Source: Dactylellina haptotyla (Eukaryota; Ascomycota; Orbiliomycetes; Orbiliales; Orbiliaceae). From it: DNA of 64,000 nucleotides. The stretch spans positions 2,604,001 through 2,668,000 of the forward strand of contig CM062380.1 of assembly GCA_031310005.1 (NCBI GenBank). The letters are read 5' to 3'. Below, piece after piece: positions 24,629-37,300 of the stretch; within the stretch, counting starts at the first letter, position 1, and each line of letters starts with the position of its first letter. The position numbers were made by a program, and so were the translations under genes. A model generated the notes under the pieces. It made no database searches and had not been told where the DNA came from. It saw only the letters and a program-made list of their open reading frames with translations.

Positions 24629-27600
24629 GCCTTTGTACGATAATAACTTTCTTCTTCCTTCCTAGTGAAGTTGTCCTTCCTTCGATTCTTTCTCGTGTGT
24701 TATATTTCGATACCCATCAGCAAATTTTCAGGGTTTATAGAGATGGGTTTCTTGTCAGGTTTCTCCTTGCGTGTTATCCCTTTATCATGTAAAATAAAGA
24801 TCCTCTTTTCTTCTCTCTTCCTACCTCTTGCTTTGAAGTTATATATTACTAGTTTTCGATTCCGGCGTTACGGGTGGCCGATGATGTACGCAATAACCAG
24901 CTATTGAGCCTTTGTTACCCAAATCATCACGGTAAAAGAGAGGATGCGAAATATTCAAGCAACAGAGGTTTCAACACTGGCAACCTGCGGGATGTCGTTG
25001 GCCACTGATAATTCGCTCTCAACAAAAATTTAGATACCTGCTTTTTTGTAATTTGTGATTTGTTTCAGCGCTCTCGGGCACCAATAATCAAAGTTTCGTA
25101 CAAGGTAATATGATACCGCCAGCACACTGGCTGCATTGCATTTAGGAGACCTCCTCGACCAAACAGTCTACGCTATATCGGAGGGCTTGGTGGTGGGAAA
25201 TAAAAACTGTAATCCAGACTATGATTGGTACCCATAGAATCTTACACGAGCTCAACATGGCACTCAAACCTCCAAATTGCTAAGCGGGAGTCGGACTTGC
25301 AGATTTCACCAAAGCACCAATTACAGTGTTAGGACTGTAATTTTTGGTGATCCAAAGGGGTCCAAAATATGCTTAAGTTTCCCATTTACAGAAGGGCATG
25401 GGATCCTCTTTTCTTCAAGGCGGGCAAATATTTTATTAAGATCTTAAGACCTGGAGACTTGCGCCACATTCTTCATGCAAGCCTCGATATCCAATATACC
25501 TACTCCTCGTACGTTCACATAATGTTACACAAATGAGGCTAGATTTAGAAGTAGTTGTAATCTAGCACGAAAGGGACTCAAAAAGCAGGGTGTTCTACTG
25601 GTATGCTCTGCTTAACGATTACAAAACACATATATCGATCACACATATACTATTTGCACTGTCCTTTGGAATCTAGCCAGGGGTTTGTCTATTGTGCTAT
25701 CGAGGAAAGTAAGGGGAGGATCATTCTTCTATTGATGGTTTTAATGGCGTCTGTTTACATTTGTATTTCTCGTTTCTGGGGACTGTTTTATGAACTGGGC
25801 GGTAGATATCGATGAGCTAGCTTTGAAGACTACTCCGAGTTAATTGAAAAGCCGCACTTTCTACAATATTGAAACGGAGACTGCAAACCTTCCGACTACT
25901 ACAAGGAAAAAAAGAAAGAAGAAAAAAAAGGATTTAAAGTGTGACCTGATTCTATTTAGACTATCAACTTTCTTTCCCTCCCCGTTGTATTACGGAGCGG
26001 GGCTTGATGGGCTTATCTAGCACGTGCCCATGTACCAGGAATGACTCGAAGTGGCAAATCTTTTTAGCCGTATTGATTTTTTGATTTAGGATGGACTGTT
26101 ATTTTCCTTCCTGCCTATGGTATAATTTATTTAATATGATATCCGGTTTTATATGGCTTTGGTTCGTCGTCAAGAAAGTCTCACCAGAGACAGTTGGGAA
26201 ACCTTCTTTCTTTTACCGAACCGAGACATTTGATTCATTCACCTGTCATTATCAGATTACCAACCTGCCGACATTCAGACATTTCTGCATTTGGGTGACC
26301 AATGTTGGGATTACTTCTCGCCCAAGTTTCGGGCTTGTGGGGGGCAAAAAGAGCTTGATGTTCTTGTCGGTCCGATAGGTGAACAAGGTAGCCCCATTGG
26401 AGGAATTGTCTATTTCCTGGTAAAACCCTTTTCCTTTAGTGTACTGAGATCTAAAGAGAAGGTTTTCACCACTTGAAGACGAAGAAAAACAGGCTTCCTT
26501 AAGTGAGGCTCTATCATTTGCGATACAAATAGTATCTCTATCTATTTCCTTCAAGCCGTTTGTGTTCGAGATGGCACTTCCCGTGACCTTTACCAAACAG
26601 TGCCCATGAACTAGGAAAATCGAAAGCGCAACCTTGTACCCATTGCTGTCTATTTAGTGACAGGCCGGAGTTTCTCGTTCTTAGTTAAAAGCTGAGATCG
26701 AGATATATCTAATCGAAAAGACCAAAGAGCTTTAAATAGCCTCTACTGGTGGCGAAAATTAACACTCGGTAGTCTCGGTAACAAGCCTTCCTGTCATCAC
26801 TAAATCTGGAACCAAAGATGTCGCCGTCTCATTGAGAATGAAATGGACGGAAATGCGATTTCTTTCACAGCGTAAAGTGTATCCCCGAGCTCTATACAAG
26901 ACATTATGTGCATTTCTTGCTTTGTGGTATTCGAATCTCGGGAAAGATAGCGCGTGCAAGGACCAATGCTTAGGTTTGTTTCAGCCCCAGATATGTCTAT
27001 TCAACACGGACTGGACTTGCTAGGTAGCTACAGGCCACTTTGGCTTTGACTTTCCCTGCGTGTCACCTTCGGTAGACGAATCCCATTTATAGTAACAGTA
27101 TCAACACGAATGAAGGAGGGTGGAAGAGGAAATATCCGATTCCCTTGGTCCTTGAGCTCCGGAAAACTCAACTCCGACAAGCGAGAAAAAGAGGGCGTCT
27201 CTGTTGCATTTTGGACTGACTGTCTGGTGGTGGCTTGCCGGGCTGAGAGGGCTGTTGGGTGGTCATGTTCGAGAGACCCATGTCTGCATCCTTCTGCTGT
27301 TTCTCACTGGAGGTAAATGCCCATGGGGGCATCAAGTGGCTTGCATCAAGAGAGGTCCCTTTTTTGTACCCGTTTAGAGAAGGTCAACGGGGTCTGTCTT
27401 CTGGAGTGCGTGAGATGGATTGGAAATTCGCTGTTTGCAAAAAGCACTTGAGCTTGCATTTTTCACCTGTGGTGGCTTGCTCTTCGGCCACGAACCCATG
27501 CCAAAGAGTACCCCGTATTCGCAATTTATGAGCAACACGTCTAACCCGAACAAAAAAAGGAAAATTGGATGGATGAAAAACTTAAAGTTCATGCATCGTG

Positions 27601-30600
27601 GAGGCTGGTTATTGACCTGGCCAATATAGATCCATGTTGGAACGTAGATTTTAAGAGGTGAAAAATGAGGTGCAGTGGCCTTATGTTTAGTAGTGCACTC
27701 GCTATTCCGGGGCAACCGGGGCTAGAACCTTTTTTTACTTACCACCTGTAATCGAAGTATCTTATGTATTTCTCACATGGCAAGCAGAAGTGTCCACGCC
27801 TTAACGCCAAGGGAACGTACCTGTGATGCAGCCCAAATGCTGCGCCCGCAGTTAACAGACCCGAGGAGGAGGAGGAGGAGGAGAAGAGAGTGAGGATTAA
27901 AAAAAATAACAAAACGAAATGCGGGCGCGCTCTCCGAAGCCACAGTGGATACTACTTTCTAGGCGCTTGGAGGGAGCGAAAAGGCCTTCTCGGTTTTTAT
28001 GCAACTCGGACCATGTCGACCAGGTGTTGCATTCCCAACGGAACACAAGAGCGGTGTTGTTTGTGAGCTTTCGTCGACCACCATCAAGGGCTACATTATT
28101 TAAGAATCGAAGATCAACTAGACGAAACGACTACAGCGGGGGGGCAGCAGTAGGTAAAGTGTAAGCTTCTCGAACGATACCAGAATCCTTACAACTAAGA
28201 TAAACCAGGAGAGCACTATTCGTAGAGAGAATGAGGGGGAAAGAAAAAGAAAATAGATTGGGTAAGTGGGAAAAAAAAACGGTGGTCTGCCGAGGACCCT
28301 GTCTTGGCCGCTGTCTTTTCCAGACAGCAGCTAGCCGAACGGGATTGATTAAAAGAAGGGAAGCCCCCTGTTCTGGGAGTTGAAAAAGCAAAACGCGCAA
28401 AGTCGAAAGACCTATCCTCAAAGGCCGCAGGTCTAGATTTCTTTCCATCCGCTTCCAGGTGGCTGGTTGGTGAGTGGCTCTTGGTGCACCCTCCCTTTTC
28501 GCAAAAGTATCTTCCAACCCGTACGAGGGAATCCTACTTGGCGTGAAGATACCCACTATATTTCTCCATTAGCCTCCTGTTCGGTTCGTGCATTGTGTAA
28601 CGCTGCCTGCTTGCACCTCTTTGGTGTTAACGTTATGCAGTGTCGATAAACTTAAGCTTTGGGCGGGTTTCTCCATCGTTATTTTTCTTCTTTCTTCGTT
28701 CCACGAAGACGAGGATAGGATGGAATGCGCAGACTAGGATATATCTGACGAAGGATCTTGGAAGCCCGGGTGGTGATTCAGAGAGGGTAACCCGTGCCTT
28801 TTCGATCTGACAAACGTTATGATGGAACAAGCGCGCTGGAAGAAAAAAGCTTCTGCGGAAATGGCAGGGAATGGCGCCCATTGGATATGCAAGTGACCCT
28901 TTGACCTGTCCCGTCGATGCTTCTGCAGCATGTCAAAATGCCCGTCCTTGCAGTTGCTTTTTCGCTTGAGAGAGCAGTGGAAAATTGAAAAGATAGAAAA
29001 AGACTACGCCAGCTTGTAAGTTGTCAGTTGGCAGGCAAGTTTTCTTTTATTTACTTTTTATTTCTCTCTGCTTCTCTCGCATATAGCTTTGTTCTCGTGC
29101 TTTGAGTTATCATACCCACATGAACAGCTCGCGCACCGACTGGCAAGCTCGTGGCTCTTCGTGTTCGCATACACCTTTCTCTTGGTATGCTTGGAAAACA
29201 GATTTGCCTTGAATTCTCTGATGGGGAGAGGATGGGATTTCTGGCTGAATGCCATGTGCATCTGGGTCGAAGTAATCCGAATTTCTTCTTGGGAGTGTTT
29301 GAGTTGGGAAGCACCAGAGTCAGACATCTAGGACCACTCAAGCGGGCTAGTGCTCACACAAACGAATATACCGACCCAACCATGCCGATCACGTTCCCAG
29401 TGAAGGGGGGGGAGGAAAGGTTCTGGAGACAGGAAAGATGATGCGAAGGGGAGTCCACCACTTCTGTGTAGAGTAAGGTAGCAAATAGTAAGCTTGGGTT
29501 GAGGTTATATTCGAGGTGTGTGGTGGTGGTGTCTTTGATGTCTGCAGGGTCAGGCTGGTAGTCCCTTCAAATCACATTTTCGGATGTGGTTGAGGATGAG
29601 TTTCAAATTCATGTGCTGTCAACAAGACGAGATATCTCTTTCCTCTCCTCTCGTTCGAGATCTAGGATCCTCCGCCTAAACTTAATACCAAACCGTATCT
29701 CCCAAGTTCCCTTCAAGTCACATAGAATAGCACGGGGCAGAATACGACGGGATCGGGATAGAGGTCAACCACAGGGACAGGGACAAGGAACAAGACCGGC
29801 CGGACAGAACGGATCCCTCAGGGAAACACCAGGAAGGACAGCAAACAACAAAGCAAGCAGCAGGAGCACCAGTTAGAAGCACAAACGAGATACCGAAACC
29901 AGGTCCGAAAGGTGAGAGTGAACGCGCGACCAAGGAGAAGGGTGACCTTGGCTGCTGGCGGTGTGCACATAGTAGTATTGTCTGCTCCTGATCTCGCCTT
30001 TAAAGATAGCCCCACCAACCCGCCCACAGTCCTTTTTTTGCATAAAACCTTTTGAGCGAGTTCATATATCATCGAGATACGACTAAATCATATTATTGCT
30101 TCGTTTCACTGGGTGAGGTTTGCGGTTGCGGTTGCAGTCTGTGTTTAGCCTCCACCTCCACCTCACCACCTCCTGGTACCACCCTTGTAATCTGGTCTTC
30201 GAATGCGGATGTGTCCAAGAGTGCCCCATCCCACAACCGATCAACCCATTTTACGAGGCAGACATCGAGAAGAAAAGGAAACCCAAGAACGAAAGAACGA
30301 AAGGAAGACTGAAAGGGAAGAGAAAAACTCAAGAACCAAATAAACAATCAGAGAAAGCGGTAGAGAAGGGGTATATCAGCTTTGATTGATAGTTTGATTA
30401 GTGGACAGGAGACTGCTGCCACCAACCAGCAGCAGCACGGCCAGCCTTTGCATCTCCCTCACACACACTCTCTCTTCCTCGCATCTTCACACATCTAATA
30501 CCCCCCATCGGAGTACCTACGCAGCCTGTTGCATTCATCCAGGCGGCACCGTATTCTGCACTATATACTCTCACCTGCTCTACTCTGCTGCTGCTACTGC

Positions 30601-31652
30601 TGCTGCTTCTTCTATACTCTGTTCGCTCCTTCCCTGTACTTCCATTCCCTTCCCTTTCCTTCCCTTCCCCTTCCCCACCCCTTGCAGAGCTTACGGGAAG
30701 GAATCGCACAACAGCGGGATTAAGGACAGCAAGCGGTACGAGCACAGGTACGAACGAGCACGAGCGTCAAACAAACAAGCAAGCAAGCAGGAGGAAGCAG
30801 CGTACTATCAGTAAGCAGCCATCGACGAAACGAGTCCCCCAGCAGCGTTTTAACCAACGATGGGACTGAGCCCGGCCGGCGCGCTAGGAAGATAATAGTC
30901 ACCCCATAGTGGTAAGAAACGGCAGCCTCAGCCAATTTAGCGGAGGTCTAGGCGAGTCTTTTTTCTGTCGGGGGAAGGCCCATCTTCCCAAGTTTCCCCT
31001 CTGTACCACCGCCCAGCCGATCAGAGCGCTGCATCCAGTCTGGACCTGGACAACTTCCTCCACAATCGAACATCCTTCTCCTCCCACCACATTCGACCTC
31101 CAACCAATCCAACCAGCCAACTCGGTCTCATCAGCCAAACGCAGACCAGCCTCCTAGGGGAGCTAGCGAACTTATCTCCCAGACACCCCTGACCGCCCAT
31201 TGGCCCTATCGTCTGCTTTCCGCGAGCGAGCGAAGGTCTGGAAGCACGGACGGACAGGCAGCAGGCCAACCGGGACAGGTATTCCTTCTTTGACTCCTCG
31301 CTGGCTGGCGTCCTTTTTTATTTTTTTATTTTTTTATTCCCTTCTGGAAGGGGGCAACAAATCAATAATCTCCCCCCAACACACGCACGCATACACTACA
31401 CAGACACACACTTTCGCCCATTATACCTTCAATTACATCCTAAAACTTTTGGCTGGCAGGGAACTGGCGAAGCCCATCCGGAACATTATTGCTATTATAA
31501 CCTGACCTTAAAGAGAGGGGGAAGAAAGAGAGAGGAAAAAAGAAAAAAAAAAAAACGAACACCGCAAAATATCGGCTGGTGGAGGGAAGAGGTAAAATTT
31601 CCTCTTGGGACCTTGTGGGCGAGACACACATTCTTCGCTGGCTCGAACAATA
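24629..31652. other. Seven-kb spacer, probably long promoter/leader of the 859-aa gene
   Basis: The largest gene-free stretch. 24.6-28 kb is mixed sequence with only short frames (for example 95 codons at 26091-26378, hydrophobic and unsupported). A (GAG)n tract lies at 27863-27886 and a CTG-rich tract at 30585-30607. From about 30.4 kb the plus strand becomes strongly C/T-rich with CA and CT repeats, as in long fungal 5' leaders. No transposon or RNA gene was recognised. Confidence 0.45.
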
Positions 31653-34309
31653 ATGTCTCGAGGCGGAGGTGTTAGACGACCCTCTGTTTCTTCGCCATCC
31701 CAAATGGAAAATAATCCTAATATACTCCCTCATCCTCCCCCTCCTTCCTCGTCCGCCTCTCCCTCTTCCGCTCCCGTCGTATCCCCTTCAAACTTACCTA
31801 CTACCTCTTCCTCCTCTTCTTCACATTCACCCTTTGCTCGCGCCAGTCAACCATCCACCCCTTTGGCTTCGACGACTGGTTATACCCACCCCAACGGCCA
31901 CACCTGGGCACAATCAAACAATCCCGATTTATTGACAGCTCGATCAGTCGAAGAAGGGACTGAATACCCTTTTCACATATCGCCTTCGGAACCTAGTACT
32001 CCGTTGCATAGGAAGCCTGCCGAATATACAGCATCGACACTTTCGTCAAGTAGTGCCCCTCTAAATACCAAAAAATCAAAGGCATCAGCTTCGCAACACG
32101 GCAAACGAGCTAGCTACGGCCGGCCGTCTTTGGAGAAGGTAAAGGCTGCTCTGACAGTCCTGGGCCTCCGTAAACCCTCCTCTCCAACTTCTGGTAAGGA
32201 TCGACAATTAGATACAAATATTTCCGAAACACTCACGGCAAGAAGCGAACCTCAAGCTTCAACATCACCTCATTCCGGATTCGGGAAGGACAATTCTGGC
32301 ATGGGACAGAGTTCTATCGACATGCCTGGTAGCCCTAGTCATCAATCGCTCCTCGATAGGAGAAAGAAACGTAATGGGGGCAGTGTGAGCACGGAAGTCC
32401 AGCCGGAGAGCTTGTGGGCACAACCTTCCGCCTTAAGTCAACCTGAAATTTCTCACCAAGCAACGATACCGCCGGTCATGCTCACACCACCCGAAGATGA
32501 AAGACATGTCATCTGGCAGGCCATTCCGTTGTCTATCCAATCCAATCAACAGGATATATCAGCTCAGTCGTCATCATTCTCTCAAGCACCACCTGCCACA
32601 TCTTCGGCGTCATCGATGCCACCTAGGGCCGATGGATCCGGGAGCAAGGACGAGAGGTCCCAGGAATCAACACTTCCATCCGACGCAAGCCAAACCGCTC
32701 ATATACTAACATCAGTTTTATCCAATGGACTCGAAGCTGGAGAAGAATGGCTTAAAGAAGCTCTGAAAGTTATGCGTAAGTCCCTTTCCCCGTTGTTTTC
32801 CTTTCCTATATACCTTTTGTGTTGAATATTGGCTTACTCATTATTTGATTAGTTATTTCGCATCCGCCAGACTTTCGGCCAGCTTCGGAGGCAGTCAGGT
32901 TGATTTCTCATGCGTTGCCTTGTCCTTTGCCTCCTAATCGGACGCCTGGAGAGCCTGGTTATTCCAGTCAGCCCGATTCCGGAGTCCTACCTGAATCAGC
33001 ATCGGCAGCTCAAGGGGTAGCAGCAGCGGCAGGCTATTTTATGCTGCCACTGACCCAATGTAGAATGCACAGTGGACTCCACGGTGCAGAAGACGAGGGC
33101 ATAACAACTGCCTTAAATGCGATTACTTCAGCTATCCAGAAAGTTCACGGAAACGATACCAGGCGTGTTTACATCCACGTATCCCATGCTATTTCATCCA
33201 ACCCTTCGGCGCCCAAATTACAATCGTCGAATCTAACCGGATCAAGCGTGAACAGCGCTGCTACTAGTGCAGGCAGTTTGGTTCCGTCAGCCTTTCTGAC
33301 ATCTCCAGCCCACGAACGCGATTTCTTCTCCTCGTCCGTTTTCAACAGCATTGTTATGGCCCATGATCCCATTTCTTATGCTACCCCAGCAGGCTTCCCA
33401 GCTCCCATTCTACACAGGCCGTCCCCAAATCCAGCTCTCCCACCATTCTCACTTCACTTTTCTCTGCTCGAACGCTATATCCCACCATCAACACCCACAG
33501 CCGATGCAGCTATGTTCTCACCTTATTCATCTGTGCTCCTTGATCGTGTCTCTGAACTATCACCTAACGGTGGCAGCCTCTTATTCATATACCCCACAAA
33601 AACTGGAGCCAAGCAATTTCTTGAAAGGTATCTCGGAAAGGTCTTGGATCCTTTGTTACGCAGATTGATGGTTCTGCACCGGCTTCGCGATGATCTACTT
33701 TGGGGTATCAGTAGGATGGTGGCTGTGGAAGGGATGCAGGAATTCGATGCTCTTAAGGTCACATTGGAACACTTTTGCCGCCGATTATCCGACAAGGCCA
33801 AAGACGACGCCGACGAGAAGCGTTTTACTGGACCGAATTTTTTCTTCCCGAATGTTTCCTTAGTGCACGCGCAAAAAGCTAACGTATCTCTAAGTCAATC
33901 CTCGTGGAGGGAATGGTGGACTTTCCAGGAGTCCACGAGAATCAGAGAAACCGTGAAGAATCATTTCACGGCACCGGTTCGGGAAACGACCTCGGCGTCG
34001 CAATCACAGATGATGAACGAGTCGCATCCTGAGGCTGTTGTGAGTATCGTTCCACCAACACTTGCGACCGCTCCTGTTTATACTGGTCCATCAGATCTTG
34101 CGAGGGAGATTTTGGATGGTGTCAAGGCCTCCACCGCCCGCCCTAGTAGTCGGGGTATGGGAGAGGCTGTCTTTGCGAGTTCCATGGTCGGGCCAACCCC
34201 TAGCTGGCCTGTTGTTGGCGAAGTCGGTAGTCCCGTTCACAAGAGCAGACGGATGCAGGAACCAGAAACCATTGAGGTTGGCGTTTTCGTTCTCCGACGC
34301 CACGGGTAG
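31653..34309 (+). CDS. Uncharacterised 859-aa fungal protein with disordered N-terminus
   Basis: I do not recognise a named family. Exons 31653-32775 and 32853-34309 are joined by a 77-nt intron (GTAAGT...GATTAG). The first ATG of the frame is chosen. Residues 1-360 are a Ser/Pro/Thr-rich disordered region with a small basic helix (RPSLEKVKAALTVLGLRKP). From about 365 a folded region starts: EAGEEWLKEALKVM, ISHPPDFRPASEAVRLI, YIHVSHAISS, and FNSIVMAHDPISY. A core around GGSLLFIYPTKTGAKQFLER, YLGKVLDPLLRRLMVLHRL, FDALKVTLEHFCRRLSDKAK, and SSWREWWTFQESTRIRETVK follows. GGSLLFIYPTKTGA resembles a strand-turn-helix nucleotide-type fold, but no P-loop is present. It is probably conserved in Pezizomycotina. 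The 7-kb upstream spacer suggests complex control. Confidence 0.75.
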
Positions 34310-37300
34310 TCACATCATTCCACAACATACCCAACGAATCAACTATCGAACGATCTAATACCACTTTTTTTTTTTTTCCAGTCGCATAATCAGCAAGCTT
34401 TGCACCGTTTTGTCTCGTCATCTTCCTTACTTAATTGTCCCCAAAAGCGTTTCCCTTTTTATACATATATGTTTCTTCTTTTTTTATGTCCTGGGATCTA
34501 TTTCACGCCGCAAGGGTCTCCCCTACCTTTTTTTTTTTATCTTAATCATTTTTTGTAATAAACCACAGGTTTCATGATACCACGACGTTTTCGAACCTCT
34601 TCTTGTCCATACACACCATTCTTACTTGCTTGTACTTTACGACTCTTCTGGTTATACTTGCAGGTCCTCCTGCAATAGTGGCGCTCTTTGTTTTATTTCT
34701 TTCCCTTCTTTTGGGGTCGCAGCACTCTCATATTCTCTGTAAGCATTATTTATAGGGAGATCACATACATATCGAGCGATACCTGCGGCCAATATCTTTT
34801 TCTTTTCAGTTTTTATCATTGCAGGAGTTTCTTTCGTTTACTAGATAGGGCCGGAGTTTCTTTTCAATATCGTTTTTTTAACTACTAGTGGATGACAAGT
34901 TTCGATGGACTCTAATGAGAATTATAAACCTTTTCTTTTCTCTCCGAAAAGAGGAATACGATTGGTACCCAAGGATAACCAAACCGGACAAGTCCGCTGT
35001 TTTATGTCCCTTTGCCTCTCCTCCCTTTTTTCTGGACATTTAAAGGATGGAAAAGGAGGTTGCATTCCCTATTTGTCTGTCTGTTACTTGTTTGCGTGCA
35101 CAATGGATGTCGCAGTCACCTTTGTGCATAGAATCCTTTCCGTTTTTTCTGGTTTACGAGACGCCTAAAACTAATATATAGAGCGATCTCTTAACTCGAG
35201 GGTTCAGGCCATCGGGCTTTCTTATAATTATTCTATTCTCCGTTCCCAGTCCCCAATCTCTCCCCTTTTGCTGGTTCGTCGGAATAGTTGAAATCAGAAC
35301 TGCCGAAGCGAACCGGTGATAGTATTTTGCAGCAATATTCCCACATTTTTCTTGAACAAGAAGAGTAATAATTAATAGACTTAACACCTAGCAACAACAA
35401 TACAATACACAATAGTACACACAGCCCACCCCACTCAGTCTATCCTATTTTAATTATTTATCTCATTAATTATAAGAACGGTACATCCCTCGCTCGCGAG
35501 TTACCTGAAGCCACCCGGTAGGGGTGTTTTACTTGCCCATCACACGTTGTAGAGCTGGCTGATGATTTTGACGCCAATAATTATATAAGCCAATGAACTG
35601 CAGGTGGGGGCTAAAAGTGGCTGTTAAGGTTTAGTCGACGGATATGCTTCCGCTTTTGGAAAAGAATGCAGGGTGCGGAAACCAACAAAAAAGAGATGAA
35701 CAGGAAGAAAAGAGTAGAAGAACCCTTCCTCCGGGCTTCCCGGACATTTTCATCATCTATAAGTGAAAGACCAGCAGATACGATCACAATTCACTTCTGC
35801 TGCTTCGGTGTTCTCGAATAGACGCCGAGGCAAGGATTAGACGACCAATTAGCTGGAATAGGCAAGTCTGAGGGCTTATAGGGACAAACAAATGGCCGAG
35901 TGGTCTAAGGCGCGAGGGCCCGTCCCCAACGCGCCCCAAATCGTCTCACGACAGCACAAGAACAGTTGGGAGGCTAACAAGTGAAGGGGCAGATATAAAA
36001 TGCTGTGAATTCCACTGCAATCGGAAATTTACTTTTGATTCATAAGCTGTTAAAGCTGTTGCGGGGTTTGGAGTGATTTGTGTTGCGCGAACGGTATGTT
36101 GGCGGGATGATGCGGGAGGAGTTGCTGCAAGCGCGTTGGCGGCAGTGCCTCCTTGCTCCGAATAGGGGAGCGTAATTATCGAGACGAAGCGGCCCCAAAT
36201 CGATGCACAAGGTGCGAATTTAGAACTCACGAGGCAACACGGCTACGACATTTCAGTTTGGCCGGAGGTTCGAAAATGTGTTCGGTACGGCCACGCGCGC
36301 TCGTACTCATGATCAGATGTGTATCCGCATATTAGAATATTGTTGCAGTTGCACGGGCTTGAAGATATAGCTTTTGCCAAGACGTCTTATTTCAACAGAC
36401 GCGTGGTCTTCTCAGTTATAATTAGGCACAGGTGGAGAGGGCAAGAAGGTTTCCTGGCGTATCCTGTGGGAAGCTACGTAACTTCGAGAAGCGTTAGGTT
36501 GGGCGAGTTCACATAGTCGCTTGCCTGTTTTGGGGGGGTAGTCTGGCGTAGGGGGTGTTATTGTTGGAGACGCAAAATGTTGATTCGACGGTGACCTGTT
36601 TGGGCGGAAGGAGGAAACGGCAGTCCTGGTGAGGCGAGGCTCCATGCCAAAATACACACACTCGAGAGCCCACGCAGCCGACCTTCACAGGTCAGACGGT
36701 CCTGCAGTGGGCGAAAGCTTGCATCTGCCGACTGGTCACAGGTATCACTCGGCTTGCATAAAACATGAATCCGTGAGGAGAACGAGGAAGATGCGGTGGC
36801 ATGCAATGGCGAGGCGCAGTGTTGGGAATCGGTAACGGGGTTCTGAAAAACAAAGTACGAGATGGGAACAAGGGTTTCCGTTATTAATTAAGTTCGTAGT
36901 TCGTTCTGCACGACAGCGGCCGGCTAAAGTCGTGATTATAGATAATGGGTGAATGAGGAACGAATGACAACCCGATTGTATTTATTCTTGGCGATCGTGG
37001 TGATATTGTTTAAACAATACCACAGACGACCACCAAGCGACGATGGCGGAGGTGGGTCGGATTGAATTCCACCACCCATCAGCGCCCTCTCGTTCCCACC
37101 TGCCCTCTCTCTCACCGTTGTGGAGAGGGAGGGGGAGAAGGATAGTTAGTCTCTGTCACATCGAACGAGGGTGGAGAGCGAAGAATATGATTGACGAAGC
37201 GAACAAGGTTGCCAGCCGTTAGTTGCTCCTGTTTCGTTAGTTCTCTTGTTTTGTTCGCTCCCCGGGACCTGACGGGACCTGGCGGACCTGACTACTCGAT

